A stretch of 64,000 nucleotides of DNA from contig CAJNDS010002744.1 of NCBI GenBank assembly GCA_905221605.1, forward strand, positions 79,501-143,500. The letters are read 5' to 3'. Shown here in pieces: positions 42,560 through 55,600 of the stretch. This DNA comes from Symbiodinium natans. Its lineage: Eukaryota > Sar > Dinophyceae > Suessiales > Symbiodiniaceae. The translations under genes and the position numbers were made by a program. Under the pieces are notes generated by a model. It was not told the origin of the DNA and searched no databases. It worked only from the letters and a program-made list of their open reading frames with translations. Each line of letters starts with the position of its first letter. The first letter of the stretch is position 1.

Positions 42560-44580
42560 TGACATTCCACGAAGACTCGTTCTCGAAACCGAGGGATTTG
42601 CACGTGTCGGCTTTGTCAGTAGTCCTCTTCCTCGGATGCACACACATGCACACGCAGATGCTGACAGCTGCACGTTTCGCTAATCTGCACTGCACAATGG
42701 AGTCTCGGCGAAACGCGTGATCAGCGATCAATCTGGTACGCTACATGCCCATGCTGTGAAAGCGTAGAGTCGATGTCGTCAAGAACGGCCAGGAAGCCTA
42801 AGATAAACAGGGACTGGTAGTATGCCAAAGCGGGGGAAGGCGGGCGAAACGGGAAGTTGTATAAAATGCGAAGGACACTTCACAGAAGCCGATCCGAGGA
42901 TCCGATGACCCAGTTCGGAAGCTCAGACTGTCTCACGGTCACCACCTTCCACCGTGAAAGAACCTCAATCCATTGCTTTCCTACATGATCCACTTCCCCA
43001 CCAACCTGCCTACATGCGATTCAGATTCGTCTGGTCAGAAACCAATATGATCAGAATCGGGAATAAGGGCTGGTGGAGTCAAGAACGCTTCCGAACGAGT
43101 TGGGCATAACAGCAGGTTCAGTCTACAACACAGCAAACCCTAAACAATGACCGTTTGAATTAGAAAAAGCTGCCTCGGCATGCTGTGCGAATCTTTGAAC
43201 CATTCCACAGTGCGACATGTGCAGACACTCATAGAGATGTTGGGGGGAAGACATCCGAGGCAGCTGCTCTCATGTCCTGACTTGCAGTGCCGATCACAAA
43301 GTGCTGCTTCGCTTTAGCCACAAGCTCCCCGTCTGTCGCATTCCTCCCACGAGAGGATATCAGCTGCGTTCGAGGCACATACACACACACACACACACAC
43401 CATCACTCCATGACAGCAACTCGCAACTGCTTGCAGAAAGAGCGGCTTGAGATGCATCGACCACACTTGCCGGACTCCAGTACCGAACCTGCAATTGGAA
43501 AGCTCGAGCCGCGGTACACGCCCGCATCCCACACCCCCGGAACAACCGACACCAAACGCCATGCCCGATGCTACGCCGCTACCTCCAATGCCTACGCCCA
43601 ACGCTTCACTCTGCTACAGCCAATCCTATGCCCAACGCTACGCCCGAATGCCAAGCCCATACCAGGAGACGAGGAGACTGGTCCGGTGATTTGGCCCCGG
43701 AGAGTTGGCGCCAGCCAGCCCTGTGAGCGAAAGCGAAAGCACTGAGAGAACTCTCCGATCAATTAGTTGGCATTTGGCGCATGCCTCTTTTCTCGTTTGC
43801 CCAACGCTGCTCCACTCTCTACGCCGTACGCTCGCTGCAAGAATCTGCCAGAAGCGTTGATCCCTCTTAAGCCCGAATGGCGTCGAAGGAAACCTGGAAC
43901 GTCGGATCCAGGCCGAAGTTGGCCTGTGTGGTCCAAGAACACAGGTGCATTTGGCGAAGCGTTTACTTCAACCAAACTCTGCAGCTTCGCTCATGAGAAG
44001 AGCGATGAGTACAAATGAGTACAGGCAACCGCAATCCAGCCTCCGGTATGAGTCTCTCACGAACTTGAGTGGATGCCGTGCGCTCCGCCAGGTTGAAGAG
44101 CCTCAAGGCAGAGGTTGTAAACAGCCCACGCCACTGCAATAAACCACACCTTCGAAGCAAAAGCACATGCAATTCAAAATCGAAACGGGCATAACCTTCA
44201 AGTGGAGCCCCCCTGCGCCTGCTGCAATTGACGAAGCATCTCCAATACGATTCTTTCCTTTGCTGTGTGGTGCACATTGCTGGAAGGCCGTCCAAAAATC
44301 TGCAAACTCATGCCAAGCTTTCGGCCACCACACTTCTTTGAGTTCGTAAAGCAAGGATGTTCTTCCAACTCCTCCCACATCCTAGGAGAACAGTCACAAG
44401 AAACAGACTGCTGACATGATTGGATTTTCATGTCGCCATGTCTATAATGCTGGGGCTGCTGCACAGCGCTGGAGGTTGTACTCGATGATTGGCTTGAAGC
44501 GCGACAGGAAGGACGCATAGCGTGCCTACGAACGCTCGAACATAGACTTCCAAATTCCAAAGACAAACATCACTTGCAGC
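42560..44580. other. no gene recognised
   Basis: Unique sequence with an (AC)n run at 43378-43402. A loose repeat of ATGCCCAACGCTACGCC-like phrases lies at about 43560-43665. Frames of 60-150 codons here show no family and switch strands without order. A minus-strand piece near 44380-44280 (ELKEVWWPKAWHEFADFW) looks weakly coding. Confidence 0.4.
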
Positions 44581-44639
44581 GTGCTGCCTAAACGACGCCC
44601 AATCCGCCAAAACAAACTCGCAGCAGTACTTGCTTCTTG

Positions 44640-45270
44640 CTCGTCGCGACTGCCGTCAACCTGGTGCCTCGAACCAAATCCGGCCATTCGCATCTGAGAA
44701 TCCGAAGCGCATGATGATGAACAGATTGATGTCCTTTGTCGTTACTGAAGAACTCACTACATGTGTAGTGTCTGAGCAGCACTGAGGATACACTTTCTGC
44801 AAGGCAAGCTGCGTAGAAATATCCGATGTGTGCATGGGTCGCATCGTAAACGTCAACCAACTTGGTAAACTGGATGAGCAAGTATTTCCTCTCAACTAAT
44901 GTTATGTTTGCCGGCATCAGCTGGCCATCGAAAGGCGGCCGGATATTCTGCAAGACATCTGGATCGCAGTACAAATTCCTCGTGACACCAATCCTCAAAT
45001 GCTCCGTAATGCTCCAATATCCATCAACACACATGCTCGTCGAGAACATGTGGACATTGCCGCTTTTGAGGCAGCCACCAGAACGCAACAGTGAACAGAC
45101 AGAAGAAGGCAGTCAATCGCCTGATCCGCATTCAGGGCGTAGGGCTTTGACGGAATGTCTTGTAGCGTGCCAGTAGCTGGTACTTTGCTCTCCGCTAAGA
45201 CCAAGGCACCCACAGCCATCCCAACGGCCGCCGGAACGGAGATGGCAGCACAACCACAGAGCTGCATAGC
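44640..45270 (-). CDS. unidentified protein, two or three exons
   Basis: The minus strand carries about 45255-45150 (SVPAAVGMAVGALVLAESK, hydrophobic), then about 45060-44810 (GYWSITEHLRIGVTRNL, YCDPDVLQNIRPPFDG, LVERKYLLIQFTKLVD, VYDATHAHIGYFY), then about 44750-44670 in another frame (NLFIIMRFGFSDANGR, IWFEAPG). The middle stretch is open for 166 codons and has the look of a globular domain, but I recognise no family. Frame switches may be introns or damage. Confidence 0.4.
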
Positions 45271-45299
45271 ATGAACTTCGGTCCCTGCCGACCTGGGGC

Positions 45300-48174
45300 C
45301 AAAGATCCTATGCAGAGCTCAAGAACATGAGAACACAGGGAACGCCTCCTCACGCTCCAACAAAGACTCGTCCATGTGGGCCGCAGGAGAACCATGGCTC
45401 TGCCAGGCAGTTTTACTTTCCACTGCTATTGACACACAGAAGATTGTCGGTGGTGAGGTGTAGATGCGGTGGAACTGCTTCGTTCGAAGCTACTCGCTCG
45501 CAAAACAAGAGCCAGCAGGAATTTCCAAAGCCACAATATCGACACTCCAGCTCAAGAATAGCTGCCGTGGAAGGGTCTGACAAGGACAGTCGTATGCTTT
45601 GAAAACAAAGACGCGCAACGTTTCACGGCACGCTGGGGAAACACTGCAAATACGAAATCGGATTGTCGTCTCAGCTGTACGCGTGAACGGCCTGCTGGGG
45701 CCCTAAGCAAGGTTCTCATCTTCAATGTTTCCCCGTTCGACCGCCCATTCCGTTTCAGGCCCGCAGCTCCTCAGTGCATACAGCGCCCCCGAACCAAAAA
45801 ACATTGGACACATTGGGGACTTATGGTGAGAACTAATCCGAAATCAAATGCATCCCAACCCCCCTTGATCTAAAGTGAACAGCTGTCTCATCTCGGGCCA
45901 CACATCGGGCTTAGGGGCCCTATCAGGGGCGTTGTCTCTGACACCCCTCACGTGAAGTGCCGAAACCACTCACATCACCGCCATGTAAAGCTTCAATGTA
46001 AACACATCTCTGGCATAGGGCATGCATGGGCATACTGTCGTACTCGATGATTCTTCCGGGATCCATTCAGGTCTCCACCGCCAAACCCTGGCATGTCTTC
46101 CACTGGTTGTTGCTGTGTAAAGCTACAACTGCTGAGGTGAGAGGCAGGTCGGCTAGGTCCTCGCCAATTGTGTAACGGGCTCCGAGTGCTAGTCACTCGC
46201 AACTTCTGACGTTGGAACTTCATGGCCGTGAAATCGATGTCGCGCAACGCCTAACTATCAGACGAATCCCATTTACCTTCCCTCGCCGCCGTGCTAACCA
46301 GGAATGAACAAACGGGTTGCTGCGTGTGGCCAGCGGCCAGATCCTGCCGAACATTGCTTACTTCGAGGGTTGGTGACTCTTTGGCCGTACCGTAGCTTCT
46401 TTGAACACTGTCATTACGGCATTCCTCCGAACTCCCCCTGCAGAACTTTCATTTGTCGGCAGTGCAAACGGTCGTGGCGGCAAAAGAAGCGAGATGGATG
46501 GCACTGCATGAGGCACCACGAGGGTTTAAGAGGCCTTCGGATCCAATCTGCCCAGCCTTCGGGCTTCTACAAGTGCAGTCCTGCTCTATTACATCACCAA
46601 CATGGGCGCCTGATGCTTCAGCCTCTCGCGGACAGGCCTTCACGCGGCCTGAAGAGCAACTGATCAAGGTTGCGTATCGATGCTCTCCACTGCACTTCCT
46701 GCGAGTTGAGTGGAGCCTCCGTCGCGCTCTGCCCTTGTGTCAGTTGCAGATGCCCCAGGCATCTCCACATGGTTTCCACGGAGATGGAGGAGCGGGTATG
46801 GAACTTCTGCTATTGTGCGGGCAGCAGACTCTCAGAGCAGCATTTCTGGCCCCATGACAAAGAATGGAGGCTCCCGAAAGTCTGTAGGAGACCTAAACTG
46901 CAACGGCAAAGTGAAACAAAGTGTCTTGCGCTCCTGTTCGCGCACTGCAGGGTCCAAAGCCAAACGGCCGCTACACGGCCGTCACAGAGTGGCACCCTCA
47001 TCTTCCCTGACTTGGTCCCCGGCCTAGCACGCTGAAAAAGGCGCTTGAGAGTGGGCCGTGGCGTGGCGTGGGTGCGAGGAGTTAGGCTGCGGCGCAATCA
47101 ACGATGGCACACAACTTTCTTCATATCTGAACAATTTGAGCTGACAGCTTGGCCATGGCAGTCACAGCTATTGAGAGCGCATGGCTGAGAAGGTTGCCCA
47201 AAAACGGTCAAACAGATTCGTGTCTTCAAAACAGCCCCTGGAACGATCTTGATGAGTACAAGATGTGAGTGGGCCACAAGTCGGCTACTTTCTAAGCTTG
47301 CTTCTCCAGATTCCATTGCTCTGTACATGCATATACGTGTTGGTGCTTCCCGTTCTGCTTTGGTTTGGCTGTCTGTTTGACTGCAAGTGCTTGGCTTACA
47401 CATAGTGTGTGTATATATATAGTTATATACTTATATGTATACTAGCTAGTGAATACTATGCTGGTTGTATTCCGACCACACTCAATGGTATGATATGAGT
47501 GCTTATCATGGACGAACAAAAAACAGGAATGGTAAACGGTTTCTTAATCAGAAACGAACGAACAAGAAGAACAACAAGAAAAGAACAGGAAGAAGAAGAA
47601 TCGGATCAAGAGAAAGTAAGACAAGAGCAAAAGTAAGTGCAACAGTAAGAGTACAAGTAAGAATGTTAATCTGAGTGACGATAATCATGCAGAAGGGTGC
47701 GCCGTGTTCGGTATACTTATTGCCGTTTATCGTGGTTTGGACGGCTTCTCGGATTTGAGACTCTTATTTGGTATGTTAAGTCTGTGTATGTAACAGAGTT
47801 TGATTTATTCGGTGCTTACTTCGTGTGTGCATGTCTCAAGGTATGGAATACGTATTTTGCTATCAATATGTTGATTGGATCCCGTCTTTTTTTGCTGCGA
47901 GAGTCAAAGAAGGGGCTTCAAAAATTTTGAGATTCAGGCCTCGAGCAATTCTCGGGCCGTTTTGCATTTGTGTTTGAATCCGTTTGCGTTTACATTTGTT
48001 GTTGCCATTATTGTTGTTCTTGTTGCTCTCGCTGCTGCTGCCCTTTTCTGCTCTTGTTGCTGTTCTTCTTCTTCTTCTTCTGCTGCTGCCCTTTTCTGCT
48101 CTTGTTGCTGTTCTTCTTCTCCTTGTTCTTTGATTCTTCTTCTTTTTCTTCTGATTCTTCTTCTCCTTCTCCAT

Positions 48175-48205
<31 letters not shown>

Positions 48206-49400
48206 TTCTTCTTGTTCTTGTTTTTCTTCTTATTCTTATTCTTCTTCATCATTTGGTTCCTACCATCCCTCCCCCCGCCACGCCCCTGCCGTCCTCCGCA
48301 CACCCAGACCTAAGTCTTTGTCTGATTTGAGCGACAGCCCCGTTAAAGTGCGATTTTCAAATAGTACTGTTTCAACTTTCCAAAACAATTGGATCTGCAC
48401 ATAATCCTCTACAGTACCCCCTCTTCTGTGCCCAAGACACACTGCGTGATGTCCAACACTCCATTGCGTGCTGCGACATATCAGCATGATCTTGAGGACC
48501 ATTGACAGCGAAGCCAACTGATGCAGCTGGGCTGGGGTAAGCGGGCATCGCCAGGTGATCCCCTGGAAAACGGACTAGAATGCCTAGAACAACCTGCATC
48601 AGACCTACAGCGCCCAAACCTCCAGCCCAGCGCTACGCTCCAACACACTGCATCAGGCCGAGCAGATCCAAACATCGCCATCCGACCAAGTGATGGTCAT
48701 TGGGTCGTCCACGGTAATGGTGCCTGTGCTTCAAGAGGGTCAGCCAAGGGCACAATGGCTGAAGGTCACCCCCAACTCGAAAGCAGGATGAAACGCGCAC
48801 GCCCCTCCCATGCCTGAAAAGCTGTATGACTTGTCTTTGTCCCTGATGTTCATGACCTGGCTGTGGCGGATGAAAGGACAAGGAGTGCATCCAAAAATGG
48901 AGAGCAGGTTACACATGGTCACACTGCATGTCCTCGCGTGTCCTCGTGCTAGACTCGACATGACACCCCTTTGCAACGCAGCTGAGAAGAAACAATCGAA
49001 TCCCGATAGCACGCTCCCCAAAGCTAGATCCTGAACAGTGAAACAACTTAGAAAAGCCACTGAGGCTGCGACTATCGCGGACGTGCCGTTTGAACTCAGC
49101 TTACTATTGGGGGACTTCCAGCTGGTCTCCTGCAATCCCACCGGGCGTCAAACGTAGACTCAGGGATCGCGCATCGTTGCATTCCGAATAATGTACTACA
49201 CATACGGTACTGGACACGCCACATAACTCACATAACAGAATTGTAGCCATCTAGCAGGGCAACGGAAGGACCAAAAGAGTTGGAAGCATTACAACCTACA
49301 TCATCCTGAGCAAACAACTCTTGACGTCTCGACATGGGAATGCAACTATAGAAGTACGGCACTTTTTCGAGCCTTTCTCTACTATCGCAAAACAATCGAA
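45300..49400. other. no assignable gene; low-complexity DNA
   Basis: Three open stretches were considered: 46247-45993 minus, starting MRDIDFTAMKFQRQKL; 46304-46663 plus, with CRTFICRQCKRSW; and 47340-47098 minus, starting MESGEASLESSRLV. None has a recognised domain or supporting splice borders. An AT-rich zone (47400-47960) with TATATATA and a purine-rich AAGAAGAA stretch precedes the (TTC)n run at 48060-48250. Confidence 0.4.
48055..48255. repeat. polypyrimidine (TTC)n tract
   Basis: About 200 bp of TTCTTCTTC with TGCTGC and CTCTTG interruptions. Two near-identical copies of a phrase CTTTTCTGCTCTTGTTGCTG occur at about 48043 and 48091. The purine-rich strand mirrors the AAGAAGAACAACAAG stretch at 47565-47600. 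Confidence 0.9.
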
Positions 49401-49539
49401 GAGCCCTCGTGGATAGATTACATTCATTGTATCAACCCTTATCGTATGCGACTGCCGGAGCAATCCCCATGTTGAGGGACATGCTGACACGGGGGCTTCT
49501 CATCTCCCAGAAAAAAGAAGGGGAGCTGCAAAAAGTGAG

Positions 49540-50700
49540 GCTGTACCTCCGACCAATAAACCTGTCTCGCTGCTCTGAAGCCCATGCATGTCGCAGCAAT
49601 GAGCGGTGTCCCAAACGACTTCGGATTTTTCGATGCGTCCCTGAGATCACCAGGCTTTCTCACAAATTCAGAAGCTCGATGCAAAGCACCACCAACTGTA
49701 GACTAATTGACACTGGACGTCCAATCTGTTTGGGTCCCGCTCTATCCAAGAGTTGTCCGAGCAGCCATTGGATTCCCATCCGACTTGCGAACCCATTGGG
49801 TTCCTGAAAGGTGGTGTGAGGCCATCACGGCCGGAAACACATGGAACACACAACCGACCTACAATGAGGGGATCTTCATAGCTCTTCAACTCACACCTTC
49901 TGCTCCCGTGCCTTCCAACTTTTCCATCAAAGAGACGTCTGCGCCAGATTGAACCTTGCGATCTGATCAAATAAGACTCAAGCCGCAAGCCTTCAGAATC
50001 AACCAGATGGCTTCGATGCAGCTTCCAAGCAGTTTATACAGTAGGTCTGTAGCTTTGTCAAGGTGGGGGTTGTCCAAATCAAGCATTGAAGAACAATGCA
50101 CACTTTGGCTTGGTTGCGGCATAAGCAAGCCTGAGAGCGCAAGCCAAAAAAACCACCGAACAGGGAAGCACGTCAAAAGCCAACAGCAATTATTGGCAAC
50201 TAGTCTGCGCAGCCAAGCTGCCAGTGAGCTGTGTGCCTCCACGATGTCTTGAACCCGCACCTGCTTGGAGATAGCAACCTCAGAGATGGCTGGCATTGTA
50301 TTGTGCTAACCTGCCACCTTAAACTTACGCGTACCTTGACAAACTTCGCCACATGCCTACCTTGACACCATGGAAGGCAATGTCGTGCAATTTCCAAAAC
50401 ACCGAGGCCACCAAGGAACGTCGCCCTTGTCCGCATCAGAAACGGTACAACAGCAATCCATAGGCTCGCGAAACCCGACAACCCGTGAGCCGGGTTGTCG
50501 AGGCTGCACCGCAAAGAACGTTTAGCACCAAGGCAAACTTGAATATCTTAACACGTGGGCTGCGCTCTGTTGTGCTGGGGTTTGTGGTGCGCAGAGCTGG
50601 CCAGTTCAAGGATGCGGTTGATAGACGGCGGCTGCTCATGCATGAGCCATAGATCCTTGGCAGCTGCAAGCGAGAAGCTTTGATGTAAGGTGTTCGAGTA
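49540..50700 (-). CDS. unidentified gene, exon-like stretches
   Basis: Minus-strand pieces with coding character are: about 50685-50580 (AAKDLWLMHEQPPSIN, RILELASSAHH), 50296-49967 (109 codons from an ATG: MPAISEVAISKQVRVQDI, LAAWLRRLVANNCCW, DKATDLLYKLLGSCIEAI) and about 49680-49540 (LRDASKNPKSFGTPL, GFRAARQVYWSEVQ). Hydrophobic helices in the second suggest membrane contact. The pieces may not belong to one gene, and no family is recognised. Confidence 0.35.
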
Positions 50701-51130
50701 TACCCTATGAACATCAACATCCCAAATGCATAGCTGAAGATGGATGCACGTTGGCACAACCCAATAAGGAGCCAACAAGGGGCCAGGACCTTCTGAACAT
50801 TATGTTTTGTCGTGATAACATCATTCTTCTCATGAACAACTGCCTTAACGTAAACCCGCAAGCGTTCACGTGTTTGTTTTGTATGGCCACGAGAATGCCA
50901 CAAACACTGTTTTGTTAAGTTGTTTTCAGTTTGAAACTTGTCCGACACAAATCCTTAATTCAATCTGCCACGATGGCCACTTTAACAGACGACGGCGCGT
51001 GCCCAAGCACTGCAGGTTCGGGGCCATCTTGGAGCCCCGGGGCCCCGAGTCTTTGAGCCACTTGTTGAGGCCATCTCTGGCGGCTCCATGACAATCCCGT
51101 ACAATGGACCGCATGAAGTAGATTTATTGT

Positions 51131-51135
51131 GTAAG
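51131..51135. repeat. target-site duplication, left copy (GTAAG)
   Basis: The five bases GTAAG directly precede the left LTR and recur directly after the right LTR (59434-59438). A 5-bp duplication is normal for Ty1/copia integration. Confidence 0.9.
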
Positions 51136-51269
51136 TGAAAATGTTTTGAACTCTCAAAGACGCCTTCAGATGCAACTCGATCTCAAAGTGAAACAACTGA
51201 GTGCATGAAATACTGCAAAGCAAATCACATGATAAAATGGGGACTTTCGATACGGCAAAATGTTCAACA
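51136..51269 (-). repeat. 3' LTR of the copia element
   Basis: A 134-bp repeat that starts TG and ends CA, identical by eye to 59300-59433. The internal genes read on the minus strand, so this copy is the 3' LTR. It is short for an LTR but within the copia range. Confidence 0.95.
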
Positions 51270-51279
51270 CCCCGCCTCG
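51270..51279 (-). other. polypurine tract of the copia element
   Basis: Read on the minus strand, CGAGGCGGGG lies directly against the 3' LTR, where plus-strand priming would start in this family. It is short and carries two C interruptions. Confidence 0.6.
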
Positions 51280-51821
51280 ATGCTGCATTGAGCTGGCGGA
51301 ATGCTTGCTTCGTCTACTTCACATTTGCCGATGCCCCACAGGAAACAACAACATACTTAGTTCAGGATTGCACTCCAAAAGTGTTGGCGTCTTCTAAGCT
51401 CTGCCTCAAAGGTCTTTGGCTTAGCTTCTACTACGCAGCACTGTACAGCTACGGCCTATGCAGAATCTCTTCCCACCGGCTGGTAAGGACAGAGATGTAG
51501 ATGCTTGTATGGCCCAAGCGCAAGCACACAAGGTCTTTTCAAGATCTCGTCCAAGATTGAGATGGCCTAGTTACCATCAGGGCACGATTGCCCTCTGCGG
51601 GTTCAGGGTGCTCCACACCCATCACAGTCGATGTCGGGTTGTCACAACGAGATTGACACCAAATTGGCGTGACAAAGCTGTAGAGAGATTGCTGGATTTC
51701 AAGGTCCACACGGACTGGCAAGTGAAGTTTCATGAGCATCACAAGCTATGTACATGAAGCTATATACATGCGACCACTGCGCAGCATCATGAACATTTCC
51801 AAGTGGAATGAAAACACTGGA

Positions 51822-52640
51822 TCATCCTCCACACACCTTGCATGGCTGATAGCCTCGCCTCATGGCTTCACGCTTGCTGTACCTGAGTACCCGCTTCGCA
51901 CACTTCAGCTGCGGACACCCCCGCACACGGTGGAATGCATATCCACGGCTGGCAGTCACGAACACAAAGCGGTGCTCATCAGGATCTCGGATTGGCGGAA
52001 GGTCTGGTGTCCGAAGTGGTGCACTAGGCTGGTCGGTGCCTGGTGCTGCAGACGAAGGTCCAGCCGTCGGATCTGGCTCATCTTCACTCGCGTCTCCATC
52101 TGTTGCTTGCTGCGGCAAGTTAAGGTTAGGGTCTGTCTTAGGGATCTCGGCGGGTTTGGGACCTATCCTATCCCCGGGAACCGAAACCCCATTAACCTCT
52201 ACGTGCACTCGCACGGTGGGTGCACTCCCTGCTTTTGCTTCAGCAGTCTCACGCAGCTGCGTCGCTCTGTTCCGTCTGCAACAGAAACAGATACACATAG
52301 CAACGAAGATCACGATCTGGGTAAGTGTCAGGCTCACTTGCGGGTGATTAACCATGAAGTCATGGATCAAGAAAATCGCATGTAGCACCTTTTCAAGAAA
52401 ACTCCACAGCACGCTCTCGTAGCCACCATCAGCCTCATCGCTAGCGTTCTGGCCCAAGGCGTCAGCACTGGTATTGGGCTCATCTGGGTTGACACCAGCG
52501 ATGCTATCAAGCTGAAGGATTAACGCAAGAACCTGAAGAACTTGTTGCACGTTCACAGATCCCTTCTTGACTACTCTGCAAATCTTCCGACGCGATTCGT
52601 GATCAAGCAGCTCTGACTCGCTGACGACTTGAAACCCATT
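51822..52640 (-). other. copia C-terminal extension with a membrane segment and a Cys/His motif
   Basis: Beyond RNase H the element carries about 270 further residues not usual for copia. It has one predicted membrane segment (LTLTQIVIFVAMCICFCC, near 52310), a Pro/Asp-rich linker, and a terminal motif with YAFHRVRGCPQLK and GYQPCKVCGG (near 51950-51825). That end resembles the short G-x-x-Y-H-x-x-G-C ... P-C-x-x-C module found at the C-termini of some bacterial nucleases and lipoproteins. Its role in the element is unknown. Confidence 0.6.
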
Positions 52641-55600
52641 GTCCTTGCAGCGCACGTTCAGCCTTCCAAGCAGGAACTCAATCCTCTCAGGCTTAAGTGC
52701 TTTCGTCGGCAAGTCCGACACGTTGTCTCGCGTGCCTACGGGAATCACTTCAAGAAGTTTCTCCTGTGTCTTTTGCTGAAGCCACAGCAACTTCCCGTCT
52801 ATGTGCCGTGTTCGTCCTACCCCTTGCCGATTGCCAAGGGATCTGGCGGCAGCATTGTCGCATAGGCACGACAACTTCACATCAAGGTCTGGGCACACGT
52901 GGCATATGCAGTTCTGCAACAGGATGGCGGTGGCGCTGCCTGCAACAAGCGAGTTATACTCGGCTTCACACGACGACAGGCTTATAACCTTTTGCGTGTG
53001 AGAGCTTGAATACAGCAGTTGGCCATCCCATACCACGCAACAAGCGGACACGCTGCGGCGCGTGCGCTTGTCTCCATTCCAGTCGCTGTCTGAGAACATC
53101 TCAAGCACTGAGGTTTTGTGCTCAGACACACGGTTGCACACCAGCCCCTTTCCCAAGGTTGGCTTTGAAAGCCCGATCACATGTGACCGATGGGAACTCA
53201 CATAGCTCGTGAGGTGCCTTAGCAGTTTCCAGCACCCTTGCGTAGGCTTGTGTGCACGGGTCGCGAGATACCGGATGCCGAACTGAGATGCCAGCAAATC
53301 GACGCTCAGATACATGAGTATTCCCAAGGCAGATCTGTAGCGCGTCGCCGTCTCCGGATCAAGCTCTGGGTCTGGCTCAGAATCGGTTGGCAGTCCCCCA
53401 GTTGGGAACGGTGCTGCCTTGGACCTCGCCTTTGCACCTGATAAACCCGTTACTTGAAGAAGTTTGTCCCAAGTACTTAACGTCAGGCTCTACAACCAAA
53501 AGCTCAGGGCTTACAAGGACATGGCGCCTCTTCAGAAAAGTTACTTCTTCTCCTACTGAACGGATCCAATCAACCGAAACTTTGAATTTGCTTTTCAGGT
53601 GCCTCTCTAGGTCCTCCAAGCGTTTCACAGGTCCTGTGCACAGCATGTCGTCGACGTGCACCATGCCTGCCCCAGCTGGCTTTGGAATTCTGAACAAGAC
53701 AGGCTGCTCTGCCAGAGGCTCAGCCTCCACAGCCGTTTTGATCTCCTGCATGAAATCCCGGAACCAGGTAGCCGACCCGTCTCTCTGCCCCGGCAGCATG
53801 CGTAGTAGCCTGTACCACTGGCCATTCACTTTGGTCAGGGTTTCATGCTCTTGCTTGCATTGGAGAAAGGCGTCTGAAACATCAAGGCTCATCAACGCCC
53901 ATCCTTCGTGGAAGTGGCGAACGAAGAGGGCTGGTATGATGCGTAGCATGCACTGCGTCGTGGTCGGTGCAAAGAGATGCTGTCTCTCTGGGTCCAGGTG
54001 CGCAAACTCTCTTGCAACCAACCTTGACCTCCTCAACCACTTCTTTTCGCCACCCAAAGTTTTAGCACGCCAGCTGCGTACATACTTGGATGACAGTGTC
54101 CTGTCGCCCGGCTGCCACGATTGCATTTGCTCAAGCACACTGCTGCCCAGGAGACGTGCAAGCTCGAATGCATCTGCTGCCGCATCAATTTCTGCTTGCT
54201 CAGATGCACTGCACTGCGGCTCGATTTCACTGAAAGGCTTGATCAAGATTGAAGGGATGTCAAGGTCAGGACCAGGCTGTTCTCCCCACTCACTTTGATT
54301 GTCTTCCTGATCTTCGCAATCAAGAAATTGCTCTGCACTTTCATCTACCAACTCAATGGATTCATCAAGAGGAACATTTCTGCATCATGTGCACTAACTT
54401 GCAAATCATCAAGCCTCAGCTTCTTCCGGGCTGGTGCATCCCCGCCTGCGTGCTCGGCGGCATGCCTCACGACTCCTGGTGGTAACATGTCCTCTCCTTG
54501 GTCCATGCTCGCCATAGGAGAATCTAGGGGGGCGACCCCTATTGGTGTTTCAGCCTGTGGCGGCTGAAGCGGTGTTGAGCTCATGGGCGTAGGCGGCTCA
54601 GGTGTGTAAGCAGCTGGTATGCGTGGTGGCGGTGGCACAAGCTCTGAAAGCATGGCATCATCAGGCAGCAGGTGTTCCGGAAATGGCATGGGACGCTCTG
54701 AAGCTCCCTGCTGCGACGGCACTTCTGCCACTTGCTCACGTGCTGCCTCACTTGCTTCTTCCCCGCCTGCGCTCAGCGCCTCTGCCTGGGTCTTCTGTTT
54801 GCGGGCCTGGCCAACTTGTCCTGCAAGGAACGACGCCTGTGTCCACGGCATGTCTACCAGACTGGCACACATTGTCGCTAGATATTGCTTAGGCAACCTG
54901 CGGATGGATCTGGAAGATAGCATGTAACCCCCTTCAGTGACTCCAAAACGCAGGTCTGAAACCGGAAGTTTCCCTAGCCAAAGCATTTTGCACCATCTAG
55001 CTTTCCCTTTAATGGAACTTTTGACACGGGCAAACACTGTCTCCCCAAAACACACCAATTTGCCTAGGTATGGCCGCCCATTGATTACGTGAAAAGCACT
55101 TAGATCATTTTGCCTAGACATCCGCGTGTGCAACCACGCGGCGTGGCGCCAAGCATAGGCGTGCATCGGGTGGCTGGACCCGATAATGGTCTCCGCCCGC
55201 TCTTCAAATTGGTCCAAGATGCACCCTGCCAGTTGTCTGATGCCGTCTATGCTCTGCTCGGCCTCATTGCCCTGATGGTCACTCGCCTCCGTCTGCTCAA
55301 GATGGGTCTGGAGGCCCATTTTGCTCCGGAAGGCTTTGATGCCTCGTTGCAGGGCCAGGCAGGCCGGCTCTGAGTCTGACCTTATGGTGCATGTTTGGTG
55401 ACCACAGTAGTTCAAGAATCTGCAAGTTTCGGCAACAAGGTACTTGAAAGCGATTGTGCCACCCTTGGCAGGTGTCGGAATGGCATGGACTGCACCAGTG
55501 TGGGAATCCTTCAACACCAGCACCACAAGTTTCTCTTGCGTGTGACCTTCAAACTGGGCAGGGGTGCGCCTACCAGTATATGCAAAATCCATGCAGCACA

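Noticed and set aside
46304-46857. Plus-strand zinc-finger gene (CRTFICRQCKRSW)
   Set aside because: Only one Cys pair is convincing, the overlapping frame looks equally open, and no splice border supports it.
53387-54298. A 303-codon plus-strand frame
   Set aside because: It is the antisense shadow of the copia reverse transcriptase region.
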